Assembly: GCA_019973155.2 (NCBI GenBank)
Contig: BPQB01000010.1
Location: forward strand, 372,001-436,000
DNA: 64,000 nt
Direction of reading: 5' to 3'
Origin: Phanerochaete sordida
Taxonomy: Eukaryota; Basidiomycota; Agaricomycetes; Polyporales; Phanerochaetaceae
The notes under the pieces were generated by a model, which had not been told where the DNA came from, searched no databases, and was given only the letters and a program-made list of their open reading frames with translations. The position numbers were made by a program, and so were the translations under genes. How positions within the stretch are numbered: position 1 is the stretch's first letter; each line of letters starts with the position of its first letter. Shown here one piece after another: positions 23,946-33,409 of the stretch.

Positions 23946-24336
23946 CTCGCTTCCAACCTCTTAAATATTCACGACTTTGATGTTTTGCAATGTACATGTT
24001 CTCTGTGTAGTATCAGCTGCACCAATGTAGCTATCGAAGCTGGTACTGATGTTGTTTCAAGGATAACTTGGGATAGAGACGGTGCGAGGTGTCTGGGGTA
24101 CGATCAGGTACAGACCGGGTCCTGGCACTGCCCAGCGATGCTCTTTCCCTGCCTCCTCAGCTTCTTGCTGCATGGTTCGCGCATGACTTCACGAATCAAT
24201 ATCAAAGCTGTTCCCATATGTCACACAGCCATCAGCTCATGTACTGAATGCTGTGGGTCTGCAGAGAAGCGCAGCCAGACGAGGATATATAGGTAATAAT
24301 TCGAATTCGGCGCGCCCCCAACCGTGCAGCGCTGAC
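23670..24336. other. Junction between duplicated units; promoter of copy 2
   Basis: Holds the 3' flank of unit 1 (to about 23945) and the promoter of unit 2 (from about 23970), including TATATA near 24285. No additional gene was seen; the short open frames here are not conserved between the two units. Confidence 0.45.
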
Positions 24337-26545
24337 ATGGCTCCCTCTGACACAGGCACCTCTAACACACGTCAAGAGGCCTTTTACTTCCCTCCGGAGC
24401 TGGTTTTCCACATCGTGCAGCTGTTCGAAGCTGCCGTTCGCCGGGACCAGGCGTACCTGCACGACCAAGCGACGCGGCGCGGCCTGTCAGCGTGCGCATC
24501 GGCGTGCAGGGAATGGTGCACACGCTTCCAGCCACTCCTGTTCCAACGACTTCGCATTACTGGCTTGGACGATGTGGAGACATTGGCAGCCCTCGTCCGC
24601 ATCCATCCCACGCTCGGGCGATCCGTGGACACCCTTGTGGTCGTAGAGGATCAAGATACACACGCGCACATGTTCATTCTTCTGCTAACCTCTCGACTCC
24701 CCTCCCTTTCCTCCCTGACAATTCAGGTCGTTGGAGATGCTCCCCGACGCGTAGCTCCATTTCAGCATCCGCCAATCCTGGCATCGCTCTCAGGGTTTCA
24801 GGGAGTCAAGAACCTAACCCTTGAAAGCTGTCGGTTCAGCAGCTTCAAATCCCTCTCTCGCGTAATTTCAGCATTCCCGAAGCTGGTCTCACTGACCTGT
24901 CGAGGAGTCAATTGGGACGTCGGCTCACCGACTGGTTCCGATGGTCTTGTCGTTCCTACCGGAATCTGCACCGCAAGGGACACCCTTAGGAGTATCAAGA
25001 TCGAGGACTGTCCCCACTACAGTCTATTTCTGCTGCTCTTGTGTGCGTCATCGAGCTGGCCATCCTGCTCGAAGCGAGGTCTTTTCAATCGGAGAGAAGG
25101 CCCCGTTGTGAGCCGACTGGTGCAAATGTTCGCCCCACTAGGGTTGAACGGTATGGTCTGTCTCCGTGACCAATACTGTGGGTTCTTCATGAATCTAGAC
25201 TATACACCGTCATCCGAATCGCTCATCATCGCGCCTCGCAGATACCGATTCCGGGTACCTGAACGTTCAACTCGCAGGCAGAGAAATCTCTGTGAAGTAC
25301 GAATCTCCTCATGAGAGGCCCGGCACGTATAGCATCAAGAGAATCTCGTTATCAGTCGACGCGCATGAGCCGGAGACACAACCCCACTCGACCTTCATGA
25401 GTCCGAAAGAGACAACCTCGCTTCTCACACAATTGCAAGGCCTCGACTGCGTGGAGTATCGCAACGAACACGTTCATCTTAGGCCCAGGGATATGTCTCT
25501 CTTTCACAACCTCGCGGCTGCATTACCTGGGGCACACATCGTGTTTGAAGGACTAGACGATGTGACAGATAGGTGCGTCGTGCGCGACGGTCCTACATGT
25601 CCAAACAAAATTACTCAGACTCAGTTACAGGCCGTACCGTCTGGATAATAGACGCAAGGTTCAAACAGAATTTCACTGCGCCGTAGACGTGCAGCCGTTC
25701 GGTGTCTCAGGCCTTGTCATCCCGCAAAGAGTCTGTGGCTACTTTCGGACCAGTCGCCGCACTGTCAGCTCCACGATTGTGTTCCCAGGAGGAATTCGCT
25801 TGCACCACGCATTGAATGGCAGATATGACAGCAACCCGGAATACGCATCACACCCTACCGCTGTGGAAGATCACTATGAGCTTGGAATGAAGTCTGGACT
25901 TCGGCTCTTGGTAAGACTGCCTGTCCGACTTCTCGTATGTGACACTATTCATGCACGATCCTTTACAGTGGCCGGGATACCCGCCTTGGTTTTACCTGTT
26001 CTACGCGCACGAGCCTGACCAACCGGTTGTCCGGTCCACTTCGCGTCTTGGGATTATTGCTCGTAGGGTGGCCCGGGCCATTGTCAAGTTCATCAAGGTG
26101 TGTATTTATACAGAACCATCACCGCTTCGAAGTGCTGACGGTCCGCTCACAATGCAAGACAGTGAAGAGTCGCCCATCGGACGGTGACTGGAATGTGAAT
26201 GACATAGTGATAGAGAAGGTAATTTTAGTAGAATTACGACATGTAGGAACGGGATCGTGGCAGCCGTTACTGGTATATGAGGCGTAGTACGCAGTATACG
26301 TACTCGTGCAAGCAAATATATTCGCGCCGTTCGTTGAAGACAGCACGGCTGGTACTCTGAAATCACATGAAGGGACGTGTTACCGAAGAAAAGGAATACC
26401 ATGGGCGCAGCCGAGGCTGGACTTTGACTTCGCGTAGAGGAATCCGAGCATTTTCTACAGCATGAGCTGAAGAATCTGCAAGGTGAGCAGGTGAGGGTAC
26501 AACCCTAGCCAGCGTTTGCGGCGAGCAGAGGCGAGCACTCCGGGG
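23970..26545 (+). repeat. Tandem segmental duplication, unit 2
   Basis: Second copy of the 2.6-kb unit, head to tail with unit 1. The right edge is near GCGAGCACTCCGG (about 26535), immediately before PCC1. Confidence 0.8.
24337..26287 (+). pseudogene. F-box/LRR-like protein, tandem copy 2, frameshifted
   Basis: Start at 24337 (MAPSDTGTSNTRQEAFYF). It aligns with copy 1 over the divergent F-box (FPPELVFHIVQLFEAAVRRD) and LRR-like part. Between the shared VVSRLVQMFAP and HPNRS regions (about 25140-25215) copy 2 carries 7 more bases than copy 1, which shifts the frame. The upstream frame stops at 25314, while the homologous sequence continues in the other frame (LDCVEYRNEHVHLRPRDMSL). The downstream exons are still well preserved (DVQPFGVSGLVIPQRV, WPGYPPWFYLFYAHEPDQPV, VNDIVIEKVILVELRHV, stop 26285-26287). 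A cryptic GTGACC..CTAG intron of 37 nt across the insertion would not restore frame. Either a young pseudogene, a truncated 325-residue product, or a sequencing indel. Confidence 0.65.
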
Positions 26546-26582
26546 CGGGCGACCGACAGACTCACCTTGTACCGCGACCACG

Positions 26583-26978
26583 ATGACGACCAGCGAGGAC
26601 AGTACGTGGCACACCGTGTAAGGGCCCATTCCCAGCTGCGCCAGCGCCCCGAGACTCAACGCCGTCCCCGCAGGACCGTGCGCGTGCCCTTCGCGTCGCC
26701 CCAGCACGCCTCCATCGCGAAGCAGGTGATCGAGGTCGACCGGGAGCTGCAGCCGCAGGTCGTGAAGCGGACGCTCGCGCTCGAGGGCGACGTCCTTGTC
26801 GCGTGAGTGCGCATGTCTTGTGGTGCTGGACGGCGGGGATGACAGGCGGCGCAGGACGTTCACGACGCTGACGGTGCGCCTCGCGCGGCTCGTCGTGAAC
26901 GCTTATCTCGAAAACGTCGAGCTCGTGGTGCGGACGATAGGCGAGTTCGGCGAGGAAGCGGCGCAAGTGGAGGCATAG
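26583..26978 (+). CDS. PCC1: Pcc1 subunit of the KEOPS/EKC complex
   Basis: Three exons (26583-26617, 26674-26802, 26855-26978) splice in phase to 95 residues: MTTSEDSTWHTVTVRVPFAS, then QHASIAKQVIEVDRELQPQV, VKRTLALEGDVLVATFTTLT, VRLARLVVNAYLENVELVVR and TIGEFGEEAAQVEA. The pattern (V.VPF.....A.....I.VD.EL.P..VKR.L..EG..L......T.R.LR..VN.....L) is that of the CTAG/Pcc1 family, and the length is typical. Pcc1 dimerises and holds Kae1 in KEOPS, which makes t6A on ANN-decoding tRNAs and has been linked to telomere and transcription phenotypes in yeast. Convergent with the EBP1-like gene downstream. Confidence 0.88.
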
Positions 26979-27200
26979 AAGAGGGGCGGCCGGAGACAGC
27001 ACGCAGGAGGCAAGCGTAAATTGTATCGATACATGATGGTGGTTCAGGAGAAAGGCTGCTGTTGTACATCAACGAACGTCCAATGGATGCAAGGTCTGCT
27101 ACACCGGTCGTGGGATACAGCAAGAGGGTTTGTGCGGCAGGTACGCTACATCACGTATGTATAGACATGCTACATTATGATTCGATGATTTAGGAGGAAA

Positions 27201-28811
27201 TTACTCCTTCTTCTCCTCGCCCTCAACCTTCTTCGCGGCCTTCTTTGCGGCCTTCTTGTTTTCACGCAGAGGCTTGGCGATGAGCTCCTTGAGCTCGGCG
27301 TCCTCAAGCTCCTTCTCGGTCTTCACGAGCTCAGGCTTGTACCATACTGGTGGGCTGGTGATCAGAGCGGGACCGGCGGGGAGGAGGGCAATGGTGAAGT
27401 GGAAGGCAGCGACGAAGGAGCCCGCCGGTGTGTAGCTAGAGCGGGGATAGATCAGCCTGAGGTTCGGCGGATCAGGGCGGTAGCACGTACATGACGTCGT
27501 AGGGCTTGACAAGAGCGTGCTGGACAGCCTCCTGGAGACCCAACCGTGCCTTCTTCTCGTCGTCGAGGACACGAACGTTGAAGGGGAAAGCACCGGCTTT
27601 CTTCTGCACCTCAGAGAAGATCAGACGCGAGGTCTTCATCTTCAGCTGGTAGGTGACAGTCGAGTCCTTCTGGTAGATGGTGGTCTTCGAGTCCTCGGTA
27701 CGAGCCTGTCAATGTCGATTAGCTTTCGCTGCCTGCCACAAGAATGCGCGAAACGCACCTTGCCGTCCTCGGTCGACGAAACGAGAATGTCAATGCCCCA
27801 GACCTCGTTCTCCGCGAAGGTAACGGATTCGAAGTCACGCTTCTGCTGCTCCGACTGCACGAGGGGCGAAATAAGCTCGACGTTTTCTGACCATTCGGGG
27901 CACGAGACCTACTGGGTTCAGGATGATGCGCTTCTTGCCATCGATAACGTTCTGGCTCTGCGAGCACGAGAGCATGCCTGGGCACAGGGGGACGTGCGTG
28001 AGCCCGAGACACAGCGGGCGAGCCGAGACCACTCACCCTCGACGGGCTTGCAGTCGAACGCGGCGGCGACCTTCGCGACGGTGTCGGTGACGGTCCAGTT
28101 CTTGTTGCCGACGCGCACCTGGCGCATCGCGGCCTCGGCCGCGAGGTACGCCGCCTTGAGCACGTCCGCCTTGCGGCCCGTGACGGGCTCGTCCGCGGAC
28201 GCGCCGACGACGAGCGTCTCGGCGCTTACCGCGGCGAAGCCGTCGATGTGCGCGCCGACGTGCACCTTCACGACGTCGCCCTTCGCGAGCGTCTGCTCCG
28301 CGGCGGGGTCCGACGCGAGCGGCGAGAAGTGCGCGACGCAGTTGTTCACGGAGACGGAGGTCGGGAAGGCGAGGCCTGTGCGGGGTACACGGTGCGCACA
28401 AAATTGCGGGCAGCAGCAAGGACGCGTGCAGTGAGCACGGAAAATTTTTGGAGGGAGGGGGACGAGCAGGCGCACCCTTGGGGACCTTGACACCCTTCAC
28501 AGCCTTGTTGTACACGGCGCCGGTGCCCTGCTCGATGAGCTTGTCTCCCTCGACGCAGATGTCGAGGATCTTCGCGCCCTCGACGCAGAGCTCGACGAGC
28601 TTCTTCATCGTCGCGCTGACGATGTCGGCAGCAGTCTACATGGGCGACGGCAGACACGGTCGCGAGACGTGTTGACCCTGATCAGATCTAGAGGTGCGCG
28701 CACAAAGCACTGCAGTGTGCTTACCTTGTATTTTGTGAAGTCCGCCTCCGCGGTCGAGCGGGGGGTCTCCTTCACCTCCTTGGTCTCCTCAGGCTTGGTC
28801 GAATCGGCCAT
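27201..28811 (-). CDS. EBP1/PA2G4 (Cdb4-like) aminopeptidase-fold protein
   Basis: Start at 28811 (MADSTKPEETKEVKETPRST). The spliced protein of about 390 residues follows the PA2G4 layout: ADFTKYKTAADIVSATMKKL, GAKILDICVEGDKLIEQGTG, GLAFPTSVSVNNCVAHFSPL, KGDVVKVHVGAHIDGFAAVS, FESVTFAENEVWGIDILVSS, FPFNVRVLDDEKKARLGLQE, VKPYDVMYVLPP, then a Lys-rich tail (ENKKAAKKAAKKVEGEEKKE). The fold is that of type 2 methionine aminopeptidase, but the metal-binding Asp in the VxxDxGxxxxG segment is His here (KVHVGAHIDG), so it should be catalytically dead like EBP1. By family it binds ribosomes and RNA and affects growth. At least five introns. Confidence 0.9.
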
Positions 28812-29427
28812 CGTGGTAGGTGATATAGGGGTGGTGTAAAGGAGTTTTGAGGATGAGGGGAAAGTGAGAAATGGGAGGGCAGGATTTTTGGCTCTGGGAT
28901 CCTCGCGTGCACCTCTCGAGGATCTGAGATCATCGACGCCCTTCGGCCTCTGATCCCCAATCAGGCAACTCTAGAGTTCCTCGACACCCTCGTCATTGGC
29001 ATTTCAAGCCTTGCATGCAGTATACGAGGCACAAACTGCCGTGACGAGAGGTTGGAGTCCACAGCTTCTGAACCAGACACTATATACACTCCTGCAGGAT
29101 CCCGGTGGACGTCCTCTCTTGATGGGACCACACGTACACCCCTCGGGACAGCTCAAAGTTCATACAATTCGAATAACAACAAATCACAGTCGAGCTAAGA
29201 CTATTAGCGACACTACGAATAGACAGCAAAACCAAATAGATGCGAGGAGACTGCGCAGCCGCCATATAGATTGTGTGGCGAGCTGCGTCTCGCTCCCAAT
29301 AGCAGCGTGTGTGGGAGAGACACGTGCCAGAAGGGTAGCGCGAGGGTAGGGGGATAACGGACGAGGTGGATAGTACAGGGAAGGTGCAAGATAACATTAC
29401 CGTAAGATCCAGAAGAGGGAGATTGTA
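28812..29427. other. 600-base gap upstream of the EBP1-like gene
   Basis: Contains the promoter of the EBP1-like gene on the minus strand and the 3' end of the Bqt4-like gene. Short open frames only. No feature recognised. Confidence 0.35.
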
Positions 29428-30812
29428 CTAGAAGAAGCCCGGCAGGCTGGGCAGGAACGACCTGGGAGGAAAGACATGTCAGTCAAGGCAAGGTCAAGCA
29501 AGCGCAAGAGACGCGTACACTGCACCGAGACCAGCAGCAAACAGCAGGGCACCCCATGCGAGCTGCTTGCGCTCCGGCGGCATCTGCCGCAGCAGGCGGA
29601 CACGGCTGTTGCTGACCAGTGCGCGCTCCTCGTTCTCGGGCTCCTTGATGTCCAGCTTGTACTCGGCGGGCTCGTCTTCGCGCTCGCGCTTCATCGACGA
29701 CGTCGACGGCTCCGCGGCGAGGATCTGCGCGGCCTCGGCCGCCGACCGTTCCGACTTGAGGCGCTCGACGAGCTCGCGCTGCTCGCGGACGTCCTCCTCC
29801 ATGCTCGGGCGCGCGACGTGGATGACCTCGCTGTCCTCCTCCTCGACGACCGTCTCGTCCGAGCCGATGGTGACGTTCACGAGGTGCTCGTGGACCGCCT
29901 TGACCGTCTTCGGCGTCTTCGGTGACTTGGCCGTCGCCGGCGTGGTCGGTGCGGGGCTGCGCTGGCGAGTGGCACGCCTAGGGAAGGGTGAGCGGGGCGC
30001 GCGACGCACGAAGTGGCGCGGACTTGCCTTGCGGGGGTCGCGGTGGCCTCGGCAGGCGCAGGGGACGCCTCCCGTCGTCGCTTCGCTGGCGGCGCAGCGT
30101 CGCGTGGCGCGGCGGCTGTCTGCGTGGTCGGCGATGCCACGGGGGTCGGCTGCTGCGTCTTCTGCGACTTGCGGTAGACCAGGTTCGGATCCGGCTGGGC
30201 CTCAGCGAGCGGCGCGATGACGAGTTCGAGGTTGTACTCCTTCGAGATCTCGACTGCAACCTCGGGAGTGACCCATGTGCCCGCAAAACGTGCCTTCCCT
30301 GACTTGTTTGCGCCGGTTGTGTCGTAAGTTGCCTTCACCCAGGCGGCCTCCTTGCGTTCGACATCCTCCGGGGCCGTGGGGAATGCAGTACGGAACATGG
30401 TGGTCAGACTGATGGCTCCTGTGTCTAATCTGCGGAGGATAAAGGCATGGCCCGAGGGCTGAGAGGAACTGTGAGGCTTCAGGTGAGCAGGAACCCGATG
30501 CAGCGAGAGCGTACCGTGGGGATCTTCATGCGGGCGACCTAGGGCACGATTGAGCGGCCTGATGGCAGCAAAAACCAACACGGAGACTCACGACTGTCGC
30601 CTGGCCATCTCTGACGATCTCTTGGAACTTCACAGGAGGTACTTTGGAGGGTTCAACTGCACGGAGAGAGGAAGCGCGGTCAGCCTCCTATTGGTGTTGA
30701 AAATGGGCTAGGACGGACGTGCGATGATGAGGGGGTTCATGTGGGCCTTTGGCAGCGGCGGGCGCGCGACGGCGGGCTGTTTTGCGAGGGCATGCTTAGG
30801 ATGAGAAGCCAT
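29428..30812 (-). CDS. BQT4: Bqt4-like APSES-fold inner nuclear membrane protein
   Basis: Start at 30812 (MASHPKHALAKQPAVARPPL). Exon 2 begins after a GTCCGT..GTGCAG intron with EPSKVPPVKFQEIVRDGQAT. The APSES/KilA-N-like core continues GHAFILRRLDTGAISLTTMF, RTAFPTAPEDVERKEAAWVK, ARFAGTWVTPEVAVEISKEY and LAEAQPDPNLVYRKS. A Pro/Ala/Thr-rich and basic linker (AKRRREASPAPAEA), an acidic helix, and one C-terminal membrane span (LAWGALLFAAGLGAV) follow. The last exon (after donor GTACGC, acceptor CCTCCCAG) adds SFLPSLPGFF and stops at 29428-29430; reading through instead gives YASLALA. An N-terminal APSES fold plus a C-terminal anchor matches fission-yeast Bqt4, which tethers telomeres to the nuclear envelope. 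It differs from APSES transcription factors, which lack the anchor. Confidence 0.8.
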
Positions 30813-30969
30813 CGTCGGGGAGGAAGAGGATCAAACGCGGGCAGGGCGTGTCTGGTGAGACGGAGGACGGCGCGAACAACACTGAGGGCCACGAGGGCGT
30901 CTATCCCACGGCAACACCCGCGCGGCTGACCAAACCGGCAGCTGCTGTTGTTCACAAAAATAATCTCTT

Positions 30970-31729
30970 TTATTCGCGCGAGGACCAGTCACTCGCTGTG
31001 TCCGAATCGTCGCTGTACGGGAAATTATGAAACTGGTCGCTCAGGTCTTCCATGCCGTCGTCGTCCGCTGTCATGGGCGAGAACCGTGCAAGCGGGCTTA
31101 CAGGCCTCCGTGACGGGCGTGGCAACTCTGGACATGAGCTGATATCGAGCCGCAGCCGCTCAGGCAAACATCGCTCGCCCTCCTCCGCTATGCAGTGCCA
31201 CGCAGGGGACAGAGGCTTTATGGCAGCAGTCGACCCTCCGTCCACGCGGGCCGCCGCCGATGTTCGTGCGCGCGAGGGAGCCTTGCGCGGCTTCTGCGTG
31301 CCAGCGTTTGGGCTTGGAGTAACCCACTGATGCCTATCAGCCGCCAGCATGCCGTACAAGTTTTTGGGGTGCGTACCAGTAGCTCGAACACGTTGTTCAA
31401 CAGTATCATGTGCGCCTCGGCGGCGCCGGGCAGCCGCCGCCCTGGCCGTTTGCGAAGCTGTGCCTCCGCCTTTTTCACGGCGACGACGACGTACGAACGC
31501 TGTGTGATGGGCTGGAGGCTGCGCCACGTCGCGGCCAGCGCTGTGCGATATGAACTTGCACTGCAGCGGGCCCGAGTGTCAGAAAACGCCTCGCGGAAGA
31601 AGCAGAAGGAGAAGCTCACTCGGGATTGCTGAGCTGGTAGTCGACATGGCCTGCGGCGCCCTCCCAGACGGGTGGCAAGCCGAGGGACTCGAACTTGTCG
31701 GCGTGGTGTTGTGTGCTCGTGCTGGCCAT
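30970..31729 (-). CDS. Orphan basic protein with acidic C-terminus
   Basis: Start at 31729 (MASTSTQHHADKFESLGLPP, then VWEGAAGHVDYQLSNPE). An intron (GTGAGC..CTGCAG) leads to SSYRTALAATWRSLQPITQR, SYVVVAVKKAEAQLRKRPGR and GAAEAHMILLNNVFELL. Another junction near 31360 leads to QWVTPSPNAGTQKPRKAPSR and onward to an acidic end (DDDGMEDLSDQFHNFPYSDD) with a stop at 30970. Two predicted helices in the middle are the only ordered part. The tail-to-head gap to the Bqt4-like gene is only about 160 bases. No named family recognised. Confidence 0.55.
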
Positions 31730-33409
31730 GGACGGAGGCGCGGAGGGGTATTCAGGTGGCGGAGGCCAGGGAGGGAATGAGCGACAAGAAGCAACCCGGG
31801 GGAGCGTTCATGTTGGCTGCCAGATGTTCGGAGTACCGCATATATATCATAGTCTCCGCGGAAGCAGCAGCCGATCGTGTCTATGACGATTTCCGGTTTG
31901 CGAAGCCCACCCTGCACCCGAGATGGAAAGCCGTCGGCACGGGTGCCTCCCCCAGATTCGGCATCTCTCTCCCTCGGCAACCAAAAGCTTGCTGCGCGGC
32001 GCCCGACTCTATCATTCAACTCGTGGCAATTCGGACAAAGGCCTGAGGAAAATTGCCCAAAACCCCCAGATGGGCTGAAGATTTGTTGCACCCTAGATCT
32101 CTGCTCGCCAGCGGCTACGGAAGTGGGGCGCATATCTGTCAACGCCGTACAGCAATGAAAGCACGCGAAGGTGTTTGTTACCTGCAGATCCTCGAGTGCC
32201 TTGAACACTACCTTCGAGCTGGCGCGGAAATAACAACACGATCAATGGTCAACACGTCATACGATCCCATGTCGTACCACTTTGACGTACAGTAGCTGGG
32301 GCGTCGAAACAGGCTGCAGTGCACGTACTTGCAACACTCGCTAGACGAATCGGCTCCCTACTTGGACGCTATCTGTATGTGAAACACACCATACATCTGT
32401 GCATAGACCGCTCAGCGGTTAGCAGCACCGCCCAGTGACCCGGAGGTATCTACACGGGCGACATCTTTGAAACTATCGCCGAGCACGATAGCGACGACGC
32501 CGACGCCGACGCCAGTGCCAGTACTGAAAGCAGGTCCCAAGGGCAGAGTGCCAGTGGCATGAATGGTGGCAAAACACGTGTCGTGCGCTTTTCCCAGCAA
32601 TTGGTAGAGAAGCTGGTGGCACGGTGCCACGAAGGGACCATGTGATGACGTCAAGAAGCAGCGAACCTCGAATCACATGTCGCAGTTTCTCCAGCAAATG
32701 CGAGGGAAGATACCACACGACCGCGCGCGATACGGTGCGCCCGACACCGCGCGCGTTGACTCGAGTTCGCCGTCGCGCCTGTCCTTCCCTGGTTGCTTCA
32801 TGAATTTTTCACGAGCGTTGAACATGGTCTCATAAACGCATTGGCGCAAGTCCTACGAAGTCTGAACAAAGAAACAATTCAAGAGCTGACGCAAAGGAAG
32901 AAACTACCTATCTCGTCGCGGACTACTAGATTGGGGCGACAGTGCATCGTTCCCAGGCATACAGGGGCGACGCGGGAGGCTTGCCGTACATGCGGTGATG
33001 GCGGTGATACAGTGTATTGTCTGCCAAGGGTCGTGGCGGATGGAGGACATGGAGGAACGGAGGCAAGCAAGCCCAGGAAATCGGAACGAATGCTGGCTTA
33101 CATAAACGCCAGGCAGGAGGCGCCGACGATCTTCGTCGGGATGGGTCAAGACTCAAAGTGCATTCGTTTGTCACGTCGTCTCGAGGCACGGCGATACTAC
33201 TCCTGTGCGACCATAGCTTAGCCCCAGCGCAAGACCGTCGAAAGATTTTTATCACCAGGTCACAGTTCTTCCATGAAACATCTCTATTCTCTATGAAGTT
33301 TAGCCATGGCTACATAATAGGTCGCACAATTACACGCAAGCCGGCCCATTCTACATTGTACAGTGTTGGACGTACATGCACTTCATCCCTTCGACCCACG
33401 GGCCCACGT
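31730..33409. other. 1.7 kb without a recognisable gene
   Basis: Both strands were read. Open frames up to about 140 codons occur, but none shows conserved motifs, a signal peptide, or exon joins in phase. It should include the promoter of the orphan gene at 31729 and the 3' end of phosphofructokinase. A TATATATCAT patch lies at about 31840-31850. Confidence 0.35.

Noticed and set aside
25145..25185. A 37-nt intron (GTGACC..CTAG) that could rescue F-box copy 2
   Set aside because: Shorter than the other introns in the window, and removal does not return to the conserved frame.
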